Positions 21,032 through 33,363 of a stretch of 64,000 bases of DNA are shown here, piece by piece (the first letter of the stretch is position 1; each line of letters begins with the position of its first letter). The position numbers were made by a program, and so were the translations under genes. The notes beneath the pieces were generated by a model. The model was given only the letters and a program-made list of their open reading frames with translations, ran no database searches and was not told where the DNA came from. The stretch is from Dactylis glomerata (lineage: Eukaryota > Streptophyta > Magnoliopsida > Poales > Poaceae): NCBI GenBank assembly GCA_007115705.1, contig QXEO01000464.1:9292317-9356316 (forward strand), read 5' to 3'.

Positions 21032-23679
21032 GCATCCTCAAGCTTAACTCCTGCTCGTCCTCGAGTAGGTAAGTGATAACAAAAGAAATAATTTTTGAGG
21101 TGACATGCACCTACACAATCTTGATCATCGATGTAACCGTTGTGCGCTGGGATCAAAAGAACTTAAAACATGGGCATGAAAGACATAATCTTGATAGAAG
21201 AAACTTAGCAACCATGTTATAACATGAAAAAGAACACAAATGAAAGATCATGAAAATGAAACAATGAAAGTCAAACGTGTGTTCAAATCATATGGAAAAC
21301 ATACAAATGGTTTTCTGCTTGTCCTTCATGAGACAGCAAAACATAAATGCATAGGACACCTTCAAGTTTAAGAGGGCGACTAGATACAAGTTATTTAAGA
21401 ACAAGTGAAACCAACATCATGAATCAATCAATGAAAACTTTGGGACAATGCACATTATACTCAGAATGACAACTATGCTCTCTTAGACAGTGCATAAAGA
21501 TAGAAGGTGGTGACTCAACATAAAAAGTAAAAGAAAGGCCCTTCGCGGAGGGAAGCAGTGATTAAACATGTGCTAGAGCTTTTCATTTGTAAAACAGAGA
21601 GATACAAATTGGGTTTTGAGAGGTGGTTGTTTCATGTCAACGACTGGCAATGGGGTCTTACTATCTTCCATAATAAACAAGTGAGAGCGGTTCCGAGTTC
21701 TTTGAAAATTTGGCACATTGGTGCTCTTTTATAAAGCTTTGGCACTCCTCCCCACCTTTTTCCTTTCTCAAACCATGGCTAACTGATTCCATCGGGTGCC
21801 CACCAATATTCACATACCATAGAGGAGTGCCTTTTTTTTTCTTTTTTAGAATTAGATTGCAATGTTCTGACCAGCTCTCATGCAAAATTAATGACGAGCA
21901 GATGAAGCTGCCTAGTCGAGGGGTACTTAATTTAATATGGAAGATAGGAATTCCGACCACTACGTCCCCATGAGCTAAAAATAGTGGCACAAAACAAGAA
22001 GTAGTTGAAAGTTTTGAAAGGTAGCACATGAAAATTTACTTGGAATGGCTTACAAATACCATGCATAGAAATTTATAGTGGACACAAATGGCAAACTTGG
22101 TTTTTAGGAGTTGGATGCACGAGTAGAACTCATACTCAGTACAAAATGAGGGCTAGCAAAAGAGTGGGAGCGACCAACTAAGAGAGCAATAACGGCCATA
22201 ATCATGCATAGCAACAAAGCGACATTAAAAGAAGCATAAGATGGCATCAAAAGTCAAAAACTAAATGATCATAGAGGCTTATGGCAACTTTGTATGAGTC
22301 AAACATGTGTGAGCATGCGCCAAGTCAACCCAAATAAAGCATCAAAGGAGAAAACCAAAATAATGCTTCCAAATAATTAAAACACCGCATGATTTTTCAA
22401 AGGCTCATTAAGAAATCTCAGTCATTTGAGACAAGTCATGCTACAGCAAAACCACTAAGCATACTATCAAAAAGACATCAAGCACGACATGCAAAAGCCT
22501 AGGCCGCAGTCTACACAAGCTCCTTCTTGTACCACTTTTTTGCATAAAGCTTTTCCTCTTTTCCAACACCATTCAAACCTTTTTTTTTGAAACAACTCTT
22601 TTGATGAAAACCAACATGGACCAGAGGTCAAAATACACCTTGATATAAAAATATAACAAGATCTGAACACAAATCAAGGCAAAAATCAAAAGCTAAACGC
22701 AGTTTTAGAAAAAGAGAACACTCGTTGAAACGATAAGAGTGAAAAACGGAGTGTTCTTGGCAAATGAAAAGCAAGGCAACTTCTCCAAAAGGAATTTGTT
22801 GGGGTCCAACCATTTATTTCAGCAAACAAAACTAAACAAAATTTAAAGCTAAAAACAACTGACGCTCCAAGAAAAACGCATAATGCATGAAGTAATAAAA
22901 ATATAGTGTGTTGAAAGGTGACCTGATTTTTGCCGATGAAGAAGGGGTGCCTCGGGGGCATCCCCAAGCTTTGACGCTTGTACCTCTTGGATATTTCTTG
23001 GGCTGACATGTGCATACCCAAGCTTGAGCTTTTGTCCATTCTTCAACTCATCTCATCATTCTCCAATCCCTACACTTGAAAACTTCCTTCATACAAAACT
23101 AAACACAATTCTATTAGCAACATTAGTGTAAGCATAACATTGAATCAACCCTTTTTGCTTTAGGTTTCAACTCAAAACCACCACATATAAAGCATATACT
23201 ACTGTATCAACTTCCCTAAAAGTCCCATGATCAAAAGAACTCAAAAAGAAAGCGATAAAGCGGCAAACACATATAATGGCAGAAATCTGTCAAAACAGAA
23301 CAGCTGACAAAGGTCGAATTTTTAGAGGGTTTTGTGTTGCTCAAATCAAAAAGTGTATAACTAATTAAAGTTTGGATATAACCTGGGGCATATGCACAAG
23401 AAATCGCAGGTCCAAAAGATATTCTGAGAATTTTCACGAATTTTTACGGTGCAGCACCGAAAACTATTTCAAGACAACAACATCCCCAAATCTTACCTCA
23501 CTCAAATTAGAGGCTTCTCTTGGCACAAAAACGAAATAAAAAGGGTAAGAAGAGGTTATTACAGTAGTAATAACTTCCAAGACTCAAATAAAATAAAAAG
23601 TACTAAAAGTAAAAACATTGGGTTATCTCCCAAGAGTGCTTTTCTTTAACGCCTTTGAGCTAGGCGCAGAAAGTGCAAA

Positions 23680-24273
23680 TCAAGTAATATCGAAGGAGGC
23701 ATTAAGATCAACCGTAGGAGTCTTTTCAACAAAGAAATGAATTCTGTCCAAATGAGTTTTTGAGTATCCCTTGTAATCACACTTTGGTACACTACTTTCA
23801 TCAAAAAGATTTTCAGGACAAATCCAACTAAAATTCTTTTCCAAAGCATCATGAATTCCTACAAGTTTACAAGGTATTGGTACTATAGATTCTTCATTGG
23901 TTGTACCAACAACCTCTACAGGCGAGCCAAGCCTATTAAATTTCTTAAAAACTTTCCTAGCTTCAATGGCCACATATGTAAATTCTATGCGCAAAGTTTC
24001 AAGGATAAAAGCTTTCTTTTCGGGGTCTTCAATATCATGAAGCTTAAGAAACATGTGTTGCATAAAAGGATTAAGGCTAGCAAACCTAGCTTCTAACATG
24101 TGAATTAAATAAGCAGAAGCAACTTCATAACTAGGAGCAAGCTCAGCCAAAGATTTTTCCTCAACATTTTTATGCATACTAATATCAATAAAGAAATCCT
24201 CAATGTTACTTTTCCCAATAATAGAACCACTACCTACTGAGAGGTCCTCCAAAACATACTTAGGAAACAACAT
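23680..24273 (-). CDS. Element A ORF, 197 residues, unknown function
   Basis: Intact frame starting MLFPKYVLEDLSVG and ending VDLNASFDIT. It lies about 180 bp after the primer site, in the place where gag would be. It is a mixed alpha/beta-type soluble sequence with a central helical stretch (SYEVASAYLIHMLEARFA), an acidic patch and two Cys near the C-terminus. I see no zinc knuckle, no protease or reverse transcriptase motif and no membrane segment. It is not similar by eye to the 848-residue ORF of the related B/C elements. It could be a truncated and diverged gag, or a sequence acquired by this subfamily. Confidence 0.55.
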   Translation of the reverse strand: MLFPKYVLEDLSVGSGSIIGKSNIEDFFIDISMHKNVEEKSLAELAPSYEVASAYLIHMLEARFASLNPFMQHMFLKLHDIEDPEKKAFILETLRIEFTYVAIEARKVFKKFNRLGSPVEVVGTTNEESIVPIPCKLVGIHDALEKNFSWICPENLFDESSVPKCDYKGYSKTHLDRIHFFVEKTPTVDLNASFDIT

Positions 24274-24452
24274 AATGAACTAGAAGTAATAAAGTAACAA
24301 CTATAAAGGAAACTAATTTTTTTGTGTTTTTGATAAAACGATGCAAGTAAAAATAAAGTAAAGCAAAACTTAAAACAAAGTAAAGGATGTGTGTACGAAA
24401 CTCCCCTTGCAGAAGTCTTCTTTTTCCCTGGCAACGGCGCCGGAAAACTTGT

Positions 24453-26140
24453 TGATGACGCGGTGATGAATGGTGCCAGAAAACTTGATTGCGTTTGATG
24501 GCGTGTAGTTGATGAAGTAGATGACCGGCCAGTTGGAAACCCCAAGAGAAGGTTTGATGAATATAGCAGCAAATTTTCCCTTAGTTATGAAACCAAGGTA
24601 GTCAATCCAGTAGGAAAAAGCTAATACTCCAGAAGGTGATGCCCGCTAGCTTCGTGACAGCTCCAGACAATTTATAGGGCGCCTAGTCGAAGCTTTGCTT
24701 TGTGAGCGGCAACGTGGAACCTGCACACAATACAACCAAATACTTTGTTCCCAACTTACGATGAGGTTGTCAATCTCACCGGTTTGCTTGGAACAAAGGG
24801 TATGAGCGTATCGAGTGGAAAGCAATAGTAACATGCGAGTAAAGTAAACAGTGCGAGTAAAGTAAACAGGTGATAGTAATATAATGGAAATAGGACCGGG
24901 GTCCACAGTTCACTAGTGGTGTCTCTCCATAAGATAAAATAACACATGCTGGGTAAACAAATTACAGTTGGGCAATTGATAGAATAAAGATAACATGCTA
25001 AGTCGAGAGGATCGCTATGAGATTTACTCTAGGCATTACAACAAGATACATAGACCGCCATCCAACTGCATCTATGACTAATAATCCACTTGTGGCGAAT
25101 CAATCCGAGAACTGCACAAGTATTAAGTTGCGAACAACAGATAACTGCATTAAGCAAAGTGTGTAATGTAAACAAAGCATATGCCCTTGAGCATATGAAT
25201 GTTGCTTTCTCCCTAGTGGAAACAACACATCTACAACCTTAGAGGTTTCTGTCACTCCCCCAGATTAAATAGAGGCATGAACCCAACTATCGAGCATAAA
25301 TACCCCCTCTTGGAGTCACTATTATCTACTCGGCCAAGATAGCTACTAACATCGGAGAGCATGCAAGATCATAAACAACATATAGATAACATAAGATAAT
25401 ATTCAGCACATCAACTAAATCATAACACCAATATTCATCGGATCCCAACAAACACAACATGTAGAATTACATAACGGTAATCTCGATCATGTAAAGCAGC
25501 TCACGAGATCTAAACATGAAGCACATGGTGGAGAAGACAACCAACTAGCTATTGCTATGGACCCATAGTCCAAGGTAGACTACTCACTCATCGCGCCGGA
25601 GGCAAGCATGGCGATGAAGAAGACCTCCGGTGGCGATTTCCCTCTCTGATAGGGTGTCGGGAAGAGCTTCTGGACCCTTCCAATCTCGGGTCGACGGCGG
25701 CGGCGGATCGCGATGTATTCTGGAAAAGTGATCGGGTATTCAGGTTTTTCCCGTCGGGGGGTCTTTATAGGCGAAGGGGCATCGTCAGAAGTGGACCGAG
25801 GCGGCCACACACATAGGGGGTGCGGTCTAGCCCTGGGCCGCACCGCCCTATTGTGTGGGCTCCTCGTGGCCCCACTCCATCTCCTCTTCGGTTCTCTGGA
25901 AGCTTCGGTGAATTTCTGGATGTTTGGCTTTTGTTTCATCCAATTTCGAGAATATTTCCTGTGTAACTTTTCTGAAACACAAAAACAGCAGAAAATAGGG
26001 AACTGGCACTGTGGCATCTCGTTAATAGGTTAGTTCCGGAAAATGCATAAAAACGCCACGAAGTGTAACGAAACACTAAGCAAATGGTATAAAAACAAGC
26101 ATGGAGCATCAAAAATTATAGATACGTTAGAGACGTATCA
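24453..26140 (-). repeat. 5' LTR of element A, 1688 bp
   Basis: Runs from TGATGACGCGG at 24453 to GACGTATCA at 26140. A TATA-like CTATAAAGACC lies on the minus strand near 25765. A primer-site-like segment (24469-24486) sits inside the LTR, just before the real primer site. Confidence 0.85.
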
Positions 26141-27259
26141 ATAAGGTAGATATGTAATCACTCATAAAAATAGAGTAGGTTCTTTACTACCTTAGGATAG
26201 GTGTTTTATTCCATATATACTTGGAATAAGATCAAGGTTTGATTAGCTAGATAGACTGGAGATGATTCATGTTGAGATCCACTAAATAGGCTTCTTACTC
26301 AATACTTACTCTAGGTTTTGTCTTTCATTGGATGGACTTCTATAAAGTGGGTTGACACTAGGCTTAGGAATACTTCTAATTGTTTAACTATTCTCTAACT
26401 CATCACTTAATGAGTTATCAACAAGGTCTACTCCTACTAAGTCATAGTAGAAGAGTTTGGTTGGCTACACTAAAGTGGTATTGGATTAGGATATAGTGGC
26501 TTGTGGATTCCTAAGAATGAATGGTTGAGATTTATACACAACACCTAGGTTTTCTGATTCTCTAAATTTTATATAGCTTATTGGAAAAGGTTATGGGTAG
26601 GTTCTTATATTTGGTTGGACAAGTGCATGGTTTAGGAGTGTATCTATATATGAATTTTTTTATCGAAGAGGCCTTGGTTTGGACTTTCTATGGTTTAGGT
26701 ATGCTTCTTCTAGAGACAAATACTGAGCTAAGGTTACTCATGGTATGGGCTGGCTTTGGAATAGGTTTACTCCTAACAAGATATATTTCTTGGATATCTC
26801 AAGAATGATCAAGGACGTGTAAGCATTGAATTACAATATAATGGATTGGATAGGATTGATTTACAAGTCAGAGACTTGTGATAGGTTTGGAATAGATGAT
26901 GTTTAAGATAGGATAGAATAAGGTAAGATGAGAAATGATTTCTTTCTTGCTTCTTATTTCTTGTCTCTTATTAATGTGTTTGTCTTAGGTTCAATTTAAT
27001 ACGAATCTTACTTCTACCTTTCTAACATAGAAGTTTACCAAAGGTCAAAAGAAGTTACTAGCACTTTACTTGATGAACTAGTCCTAAATCATCAACTCAA
27101 GTGAGACTTCAATCACTTTGACAAGTTCTATCAAAAGTTTTAAATTTTCCCGGATTTTCTATGCATGAATGCAATGCACACATCGGTGTTCTACTAATTT
27201 ATGGTATCTAATACTCAGATATTCCCCCCTCCCCCAATTCTTGGAGGTTACGCGGGGAA

Positions 27260-27745
27260 GAGATTCATCCCAAACCACAAATCGGTGAATTCGTGATGTT
27301 CACCTCCTTCCTCGAGCAGGGGATCAGATTTCCTTCTTCAGAATTATTCTGCCGCTTCCTAGCATTCTAGAATATCCAACCCCATGACCTATGGCAAACT
27401 CCATTACACAACATATTTGCTTCGTTGGTTTCTGCTAGAGCTATCTTGTTGGCTGCGCCCCATATTTTCCTTTGTGGCTCTAACTTTTCTATGGCAAATC
27501 CCAACCTTCTGGGATTGGGAATGACATCCAGGATGCTGGTGGTGTCACCTTCCAAGCCCATTCCGAGATAGACTACCTGGATATCGGGTTCCCAACGAAG
27601 ATCCCTTTGTGGAGGAAGGGCTTCTTGTATATGCGAGAGACGACTCCTCCCAGGCAAGTCACTATTTTGGAGTACTCCGCTCAGCCTAGCACTTTAGCAT
27701 ACTTGAAACTGTTTACACTTGAGCAGGACAAAGAGATGATTTATT
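27260..27745 (+). pseudogene. Relic of gypsy-type accessory ORF (PF04195-like)
   Basis: One frame reads IGEFVMFTSFLEQGIRFPSS, then, after a TAG, QPHDLWQTPLHNIFASLVSA and APHIFLCGSNFS. Past a second stop and a frame change it reads GFPTKIPLWRKGFLYMRETT. The order (hydrophobic 'F..FLE.G..FP', then 'PLHNI..LVSA', then a Trp-Arg-Lys-Gly-Phe block) matches the 'putative gypsy type transposon' family (PF04195) also present in element G. At least two stops and one frameshift make it inactive. I infer that it is a remnant of an older Tat-type element. Confidence 0.4.
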
Positions 27746-28099
27746 AGATGCTTTTTCTCGGCTCTTGGAGCTGAACGAACAAACCCTAGTAGTAATCCAC
27801 CTGGTGATCTGCTGGGACGCCTGATGTGTAGCAACACTGAAGGCGCGTCCCCACCTGCTATGCAAATATCAAGGCCCCTCAGATCCATTGAGGTGGTCCG
27901 ATGTCAAGCTATCCAAGGCAGGGTTCGTGAAGCTCTTGAAGACATGGACACGATCAGAGGAATTTACCTCCTTCAAAGCTCCACCACTTCCTCATTCGGC
28001 GACTCATCCCGCTCTCCAGGTAAACATTTTACTTGGCCTTTATAGTTCATAATATCTTGATGACTCACTATTTCTCTGCTAGCAGGATTTCTGAGAGAT

Positions 28100-29536
28100 T
28101 GATGCATGTAAAATGTATACATGAACTTTGAAGTTTATTGCCACATATTCCCACATATTTGCATCTTACATAATGTTATATCCATGTTTTATATTGATTT
28201 CGGGGATTTCTAAACAATCCCCTCTCTTTTGGTTTTAAGTCTGTCTGACAGAAAAACCTTTTTTTAGCGTTTTGACTTTCCAGGAGCTATAGGACTTGAA
28301 AAAGGGCACGGTCATATAGCACGGTTTGGAAATTTTGAGACGAACAAAATAAGCTAAAGTGGGCCATCAGCAGATCAACGGGCTGTACACGGGACTAGGT
28401 GGCGCTGTTAGCCTTCCAGGTCGTGGCACCCGTGCTCTTTTTCGCCTCGAGCGTCTGATGTCTTCCATTTTCACGTGGTTCTCTCGTCTTGAACTAAAAC
28501 CGACTATAAAAAGGGATCCCTGGGCATTACCAAAGCACGATAGCATGGATATCAAAAACAAAGAAACAAATAGACAGAAGGCTATTGCCAGAGGAGTTCA
28601 GAGGGGGGAAATGCTACCGGAATCGCCTCTAGTGGGCTCCACCCCCTCCAACGTGTTCATCATCATCATCTACCGCAAAACCATCTTGATCCCCCTACTG
28701 TAATCCCTTGGTAAACATGATGTATGGTACAATCTATTGTTTTCCCATGATCTATTGTATCTATGTGTAAGTTTGAGTAGTGAGTTGTTCTTGGCAATTG
28801 TGAAATACTTTGTTGATTGGTTGCATACAATTTTGTTATCTTCTATGATGGTATTATATACTGATATATGAGTGCACACATATGTTGGGGGATGTATAAG
28901 GTTGTCACCGTTGCATATTGTTAGGAGGAGGGATGGACGGAGTAGACAAGAAACCGTGTTCCAAGTCTTATATCCATGCTATATTAATTCATGGTTAATC
29001 AACGGGGAATATATTGGGGACCTTAGAACCTAAATAAGTGGTTGGACATATTTGAATCCCTTGTTAGAATATTCTTTGCCTAGGGACCAATCACTAGGGT
29101 GCGTACTAGTTTAATTGCTTGACTACAGCTATTTATGGCTCCACCTAGTAGAAACCATGGACTTTCTTTAAAAGAGGTAGGTGTGATACATCTAGCTAGT
29201 ATAATATGTGATTCACTAATTGTGCCGACCAAAACAAATGAAAATAGCAATTTTCCAGAATATTCACTCCCTTGAGTTACTTGCCTTCACTTTACTTGCT
29301 TTTACTTTACTTGCATTATATAGTTTACTTTCTGTATTTACTTTCAGCACTATATAGTTTTCTAGTTAAAGGTAAAAGTACCTTACACCTTGTAGTTCAT
29401 TGCATTGCATAAAAGGCCATATAAGTGGGTTATAGAGCTTTAGAGAATAGATAGTTTACCTTAAGTTCCTTGTGGGCTCGACACTCAAATACTTATTGAA
29501 TTGTGCTAAGTGATTCCCTGCTTGTGGGGATTATTA
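28100..29536 (+). repeat. LTR of element I (5' LTR)
   Basis: Starts TGATGCATGTAAAATGTATA and ends at GGGGATTATTA, just before a primer-site region reading TGGCACCATTGTCGG (from 29547). The usual terminal CA has become TA. A TATA box, CTATAAAAAGG, lies at 28503-28513. Start and end are inferred from the grass LTR pattern. The partner LTR is not in the window. Confidence 0.55.
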
Positions 29537-30258
29537 AGTACTTTTTTGGCACCATTGTCGGAAAATGTAGCGCTAAGCTTCTATTCTTGTTTGCATTGAT
29601 ATTTTATTTTAAGGAACTAACATATAAAATTAAAACCCAGAAAATAGAAAATATAAAAAATACTCATGTTATAAGCACAAGTATGAATATCAATGATAGT
29701 TTGTTTATGTACTTAAATGCTAATGATATTGCTGAGAAACATAGAGAATCAAAAGAAGGGATAAGATTAGAACATTTCAATGTAGATCCCATATTGTATT
29801 GCTATTGAGTTGCTTCACTATTATGATGATAAAAATTGTTGCTCTAAACAAAATTTTAGAAAATTTAAATTTCAATGTAGATCCCATAAATAATATGTTA
29901 TTGCACCTTATACTAGGTGTTATTATGCTCATTTAGATATGGAATAAGTAAAGAGCAATTTATTACTTTAATGGAAGCTTATGAATTAGAAACCGTCATT
30001 TATGAACATGAAATTTGCCATGTAGCTTCTAAATTTCAAATGCGATTACTAATATGCCTGATTATTGCTTAACCAACTTTCAGGAAAATATATATGTTGT
30101 TGACTTTATTAAGAGGGGCATGGCTTCCCAAGAGAGCACTAATATTCTGCAGGGAGAAGATGATGAAAGCATAAGCTTGGGGATGCCCATGCAACCCCAA
30201 GAGGAAGACAAAGAAGAATGAAACAAGGAGGAATAGGATGACAAAAGCCTAATCTTGG
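29537..30258 (+). mobile_element. Interior of element I, cut by element H
   Basis: Begins with a decayed Asp-tRNA-type primer site. It then holds an AT-rich leader and short broken frames (for example MNINDSLFMYLNANDIAEKH near 29684). Near 30170 it has AAGCTTGGGGATGCCCATGC, which is also found in the interior of the B/C units (about 36570), so it is a related non-autonomous family. It stops abruptly at the LTR of element H (30259). Confidence 0.5.
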
Positions 30259-30602
30259 TGACAAGGGTATAGCTAATAGAGCCCGTTATCTTTGTACCCT
30301 TGAGGCCCGTTAAGCTAGGCCCAAGCATAGACTTAGTCGAAATATGAGATGATATCGTATACGGGCACTGTAATTTGTATTGAACCCGACCGGATCCTTG
30401 AGACCTGGCCACCTATATATAGGGGCCAGGAGAGGCCGGCTAGGGATAGATTGAGACTGAGCTAATTGAGTACCATGCTTATTCCCGATACACGCATAAT
30501 CACGCCTTGTTTGACTGACCTTTACCTTCGAGTTCATCTGACGCCCTCTTCCCGCGATCCTAAGTCCTTCATCTAGGATATTTGCCGAGTTAACCCTCGT
30601 CA
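30259..30602 (+). repeat. 5' LTR of element H (Tat-type gypsy), 344 bp
   Basis: Starts TGACAAGGGTATAGCTAATA and ends GAGTTAACCCTCGTCA. The boundaries are fixed by the inverted relative at 57569-57903. A TATA-like CTATATATAGGGG lies at about 30412. A primer-site region (TTAGCGTCGACCGTGGGGAC) follows at 30604. Confidence 0.8.
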
Positions 30603-30802
30603 ATTAGCGTCGACCGTGGGGACTCTGGGCGTTGGAATCATGAATTTGACGCCTTTTTCCTTCCAGCCAACAGCAAGTCGAAAGTCGACAGAAACCAGAT
30701 ATCCTTTGGGACCATAGATTTTCAACTTCATCCACCAAACCTTACTCCAGTCTTCGCAAGCTTGGATTAGGATATGGACCTGACGATCGAAAACCTAAAC
30801 TT

Positions 30803-31812
30803 TTGGGTCGGTTCTTTGGGTTCGATTCGCCTCTTAGAGACGACGAAACCGGATTCATCGGCAAGAAAAGCCGCGACAATCGCAATGCAATCACAATGTC
30901 AGAATCATCGGTATGCTCCTCCAATGAGGTAAACCCGCCGGTCAGCTTCGCAACAACAGAAAATATAGGAGAAGAAATCAAAGAACTCGACGAAACCATG
31001 GGAAACCTCGACATAGGAGAAGCAATGGATCATTTAGATCTTGACCAAAAGGACTTCACCACCCAAAATGGCAGTGTCTCCGGCAATATACACCAGGTAT
31101 GTGTCATCATCACTGAAGCAGCGGAAGAAAACGATGATGTAGGAAACATAGTAGTCGACACAAAAGGCAACAAACCAAAGAGCAACATCGGAAAAGAGAA
31201 GGAGAAAATATATGTCTCCACCGGAGAGTGGAGAATTATCATGTCAGCAATCAATCACGGCACGGAGGTACCCGCAAACTCAAGGAGAGAAGTTTTAATG
31301 GGATATCAGTACGCCCTGCATCAACACAAAAAGAAGCTGCGAGCAGAACAAAGCAAGCTCAGGAAAAGTCAGGAGAGCAATAGCGCATCAAGCGGATCAT
31401 ACTGGAACGAATACAGCGAGACATCTGACTCCAGCAAAGAAAGACATCGTGAACCAAAGCATATCAGGACAAAGACAACACGGAGAAGAGAAGAAAACCG
31501 TGCAAGAAGTATCAGCACACCAGTATCAGACGAAGAGGAAAACTTCATACAGGAAACACCAGAAGCAGCTTTAGTAGCAGCACAAGCATATATGTTAACC
31601 ATGCAGCCGGAGCCCAGAGATCCACGAGAGCACATGCATCAAGCAGCCATAAAAAGCCTCGGGTTAGTGGGAGATAAGTTAAAGCAGCACTCCTCGGAAA
31701 AGAATTCGACGTATTACGAGGATAAGGGGAAGAAAAGCCGAAAGTACCAATACTCAGAGAGCCAAAAAAGCGACTCAACCAGCGATGAATATCTATTGAC
31801 AAGATGCCACAG
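30803..31812 (+). pseudogene. Element H gag, 5' part
   Basis: A long open frame with an acidic N-terminal half (NIGEEIKELDETMGNLDIGE) and a basic, Ser-rich second half. This is the usual leader style of gag in Tat-type gypsy elements. It is open up to the B/C insertion. The part that normally follows (the capsid core) is missing: downstream of the insertion the reading resumes much later in gag. H therefore had an internal deletion, and its gag is not functional. Confidence 0.6.
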
Positions 31813-31817
31813 CTGGC

Positions 31818-33223
31818 TGATATGTCTCAAACGTATCTATAATTTTTGATGCTCCATGCTTGTCTTTACACCATTTGCCTTGTGTTTCGTTACACTTCGT
31901 GGCATTTTAATGCGATTTCCGGAACTAACCTATTGACAAGATGCCACAGTGCCAGTTCCCTGTTTTCTGCTGTTTTTGTGTTTCAGAAAAGCTACATAGG
32001 AAATATTCTCGGAATTGGACGAAACAAAAGCCAAACGTCCAGAAATTCACTGAAGCTTCCAGAGAACCGAAGAGGAGACGGAGTGGGGCCACGAGGGCCC
32101 CACACAATAGGGCGGCGCGGCCTGGCCCCTGGCCGCGCCCCCTACATGTGAGGGCGCCCTGGCAGCCCACTGACGACGCCCCTTCGCCTATATAAAGCCT
32201 CGGGACGGAAAACCCTAAAGGAGTCGGCGAAATTTCCAGAACAGTTCCACAGCTCCTCTGCCGCCGCCGACGAATTTCGGGGGACAGAAGTCTCTGTTCT
32301 GGCACCCTGCCAGAACGGGGAAGTGCCCCCGGAGCCATCTCCATCGGTCTCCATCGCCGTCTCCGCCGTCTCCATCGATCTCACCGCCATCTCCATCGCC
32401 CTTGCTATCTCCTATGATGAGGAGGGAGTAGTTCTCCCCCGGGGCTGAGGGCTCTACCGGTAGCTATGTGGTTCACCTCTCTCTCCCATGATGTGATCTT
32501 TATGTGATCGTGAGCTTTGTATCTAGTTGAATTGGTAGATATTATTATTCAGATATTATGCTACTCCTATGCTTAATTATTATACTCTCCGGAGATACCT
32601 CGTATCATGGTGTAAAGGTGACTAGTGTGTGCATCATGTGTATCTTTTTGGTTAATGTCTCTATGAAATGTTGGTGTTTGTTGGAACCATCTAGTGCGTT
32701 CATGGTGATAGTGTGGGACAATCTAGTTTGGGTACATACAGACTTTGAGGAGTGCTTCGTAGCCCTACGCATGATTAGTGTATGTTTTCCATTGGAGAAT
32801 TGTTTTGAGTTGCATATTGATGATAGTATCTATTGGTTCAATTATGTTATATTTGTTGGGAGTGTGTCCACTAGTGAAAGTATGATCCCTAGGCCTTGTT
32901 TCTAAGCATTGCATACTATTTACTTCCTGTTTTGTTACATGTTTGCTCGCAGCGATATTTATTTCAGATTACATTTGCTACTTATAATCATCACTACCAC
33001 TTGTATTTCACTATCTCTTCGCCAAACTAGCGCACCTATACATCTGACAAGTGTATTGGGTGTGTTGGGGACACAAGAGACTTTCTGTATCGTAATTGCA
33101 GGGTTGCTTGAGAGGGATAGCTTTGACCTCTTTCTCCCTGAGGGAAACTTGCTGCTGCTCTACAAACCTCTGCACTTGGAGGCCCAACACTGTCTACAAG
33201 AACAGACGCGTGTGTAGATATCA
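31818..33223 (+). repeat. LTR-a, 1406 bp
   Basis: Begins TGATATGTCTC (one change from TGATACGTCTC) and ends GATATCA. TATA box TATATAAA at 32189-32196. Its first ~720 bp differ at many sites from LTR-b and LTR-c, while the rest matches LTR-b. Confidence 0.92.
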
Positions 33224-33363
33224 AGCTCTTTTCTGGCGTCGTTGCCGGGGAGGTAAGGTAAAAGGTACTCGCATCCTCCTGTATGAGTGCTCGGAGTTAT
33301 TTCCTTTAGATTATGCAATTATATCTTTTTGTTTCTTGTTTTTATTTTCACTAGTTAGGCTTA

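Larger units (their letters stand above)
19250..26140 (-). mobile_element. Element A: complete non-autonomous LTR retrotransposon
   Basis: Two LTRs in direct orientation bound a 3.4-kb interior. The flanks have a perfect 5-bp duplication, ATAAG (19245-19249 and 26141-26145). Read on the minus strand the LTR starts TGATACGTCTCTAACG. After the 5' LTR comes a primer site of the CCGGCGCCGTTGCC type (plus coordinates 24428-24445), related to the Asp-tRNA class. There is no gag-pol: the only sizeable frame is 23680-24273. LTR, leader and 3' region are clearly related to the B/C units (same ACGTATCTATAATTTTTGAT start, same GCGTTAAAGAAAAGCACTC motif after the ORF), but the coding part differs. Confidence 0.9.
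14161..27253 (-). repeat. Probable long old LTR (Tekay/Del-like), interrupted by element A
   Basis: AT-rich, ORF-poor sequence continues on both sides of element A (14161-19249 and 26141-27253), and no other gene is visible. Read on the minus strand, it begins near 27253 with GTAACCTCCAAGAATTGGGG and contains TGTGCATTGCATTCATGCAT. Further on (about 14655-14670) it has a 'CTTGCTGAGTACGCCTGTACTC' type motif. In my experience these are features of the multi-kilobase LTRs of grass Del/Tekay gypsy elements. I did not find its primer site, and the lower boundary near 14161 is a guess. Treat the classification as tentative. Confidence 0.35.

Noticed and set aside
28359..28703. 114-codon frame in LTR I
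   Set aside because: It lies across the TATA box and transcribed leader of an LTR and has no domain. The same kind of frame appears in most LTRs here.
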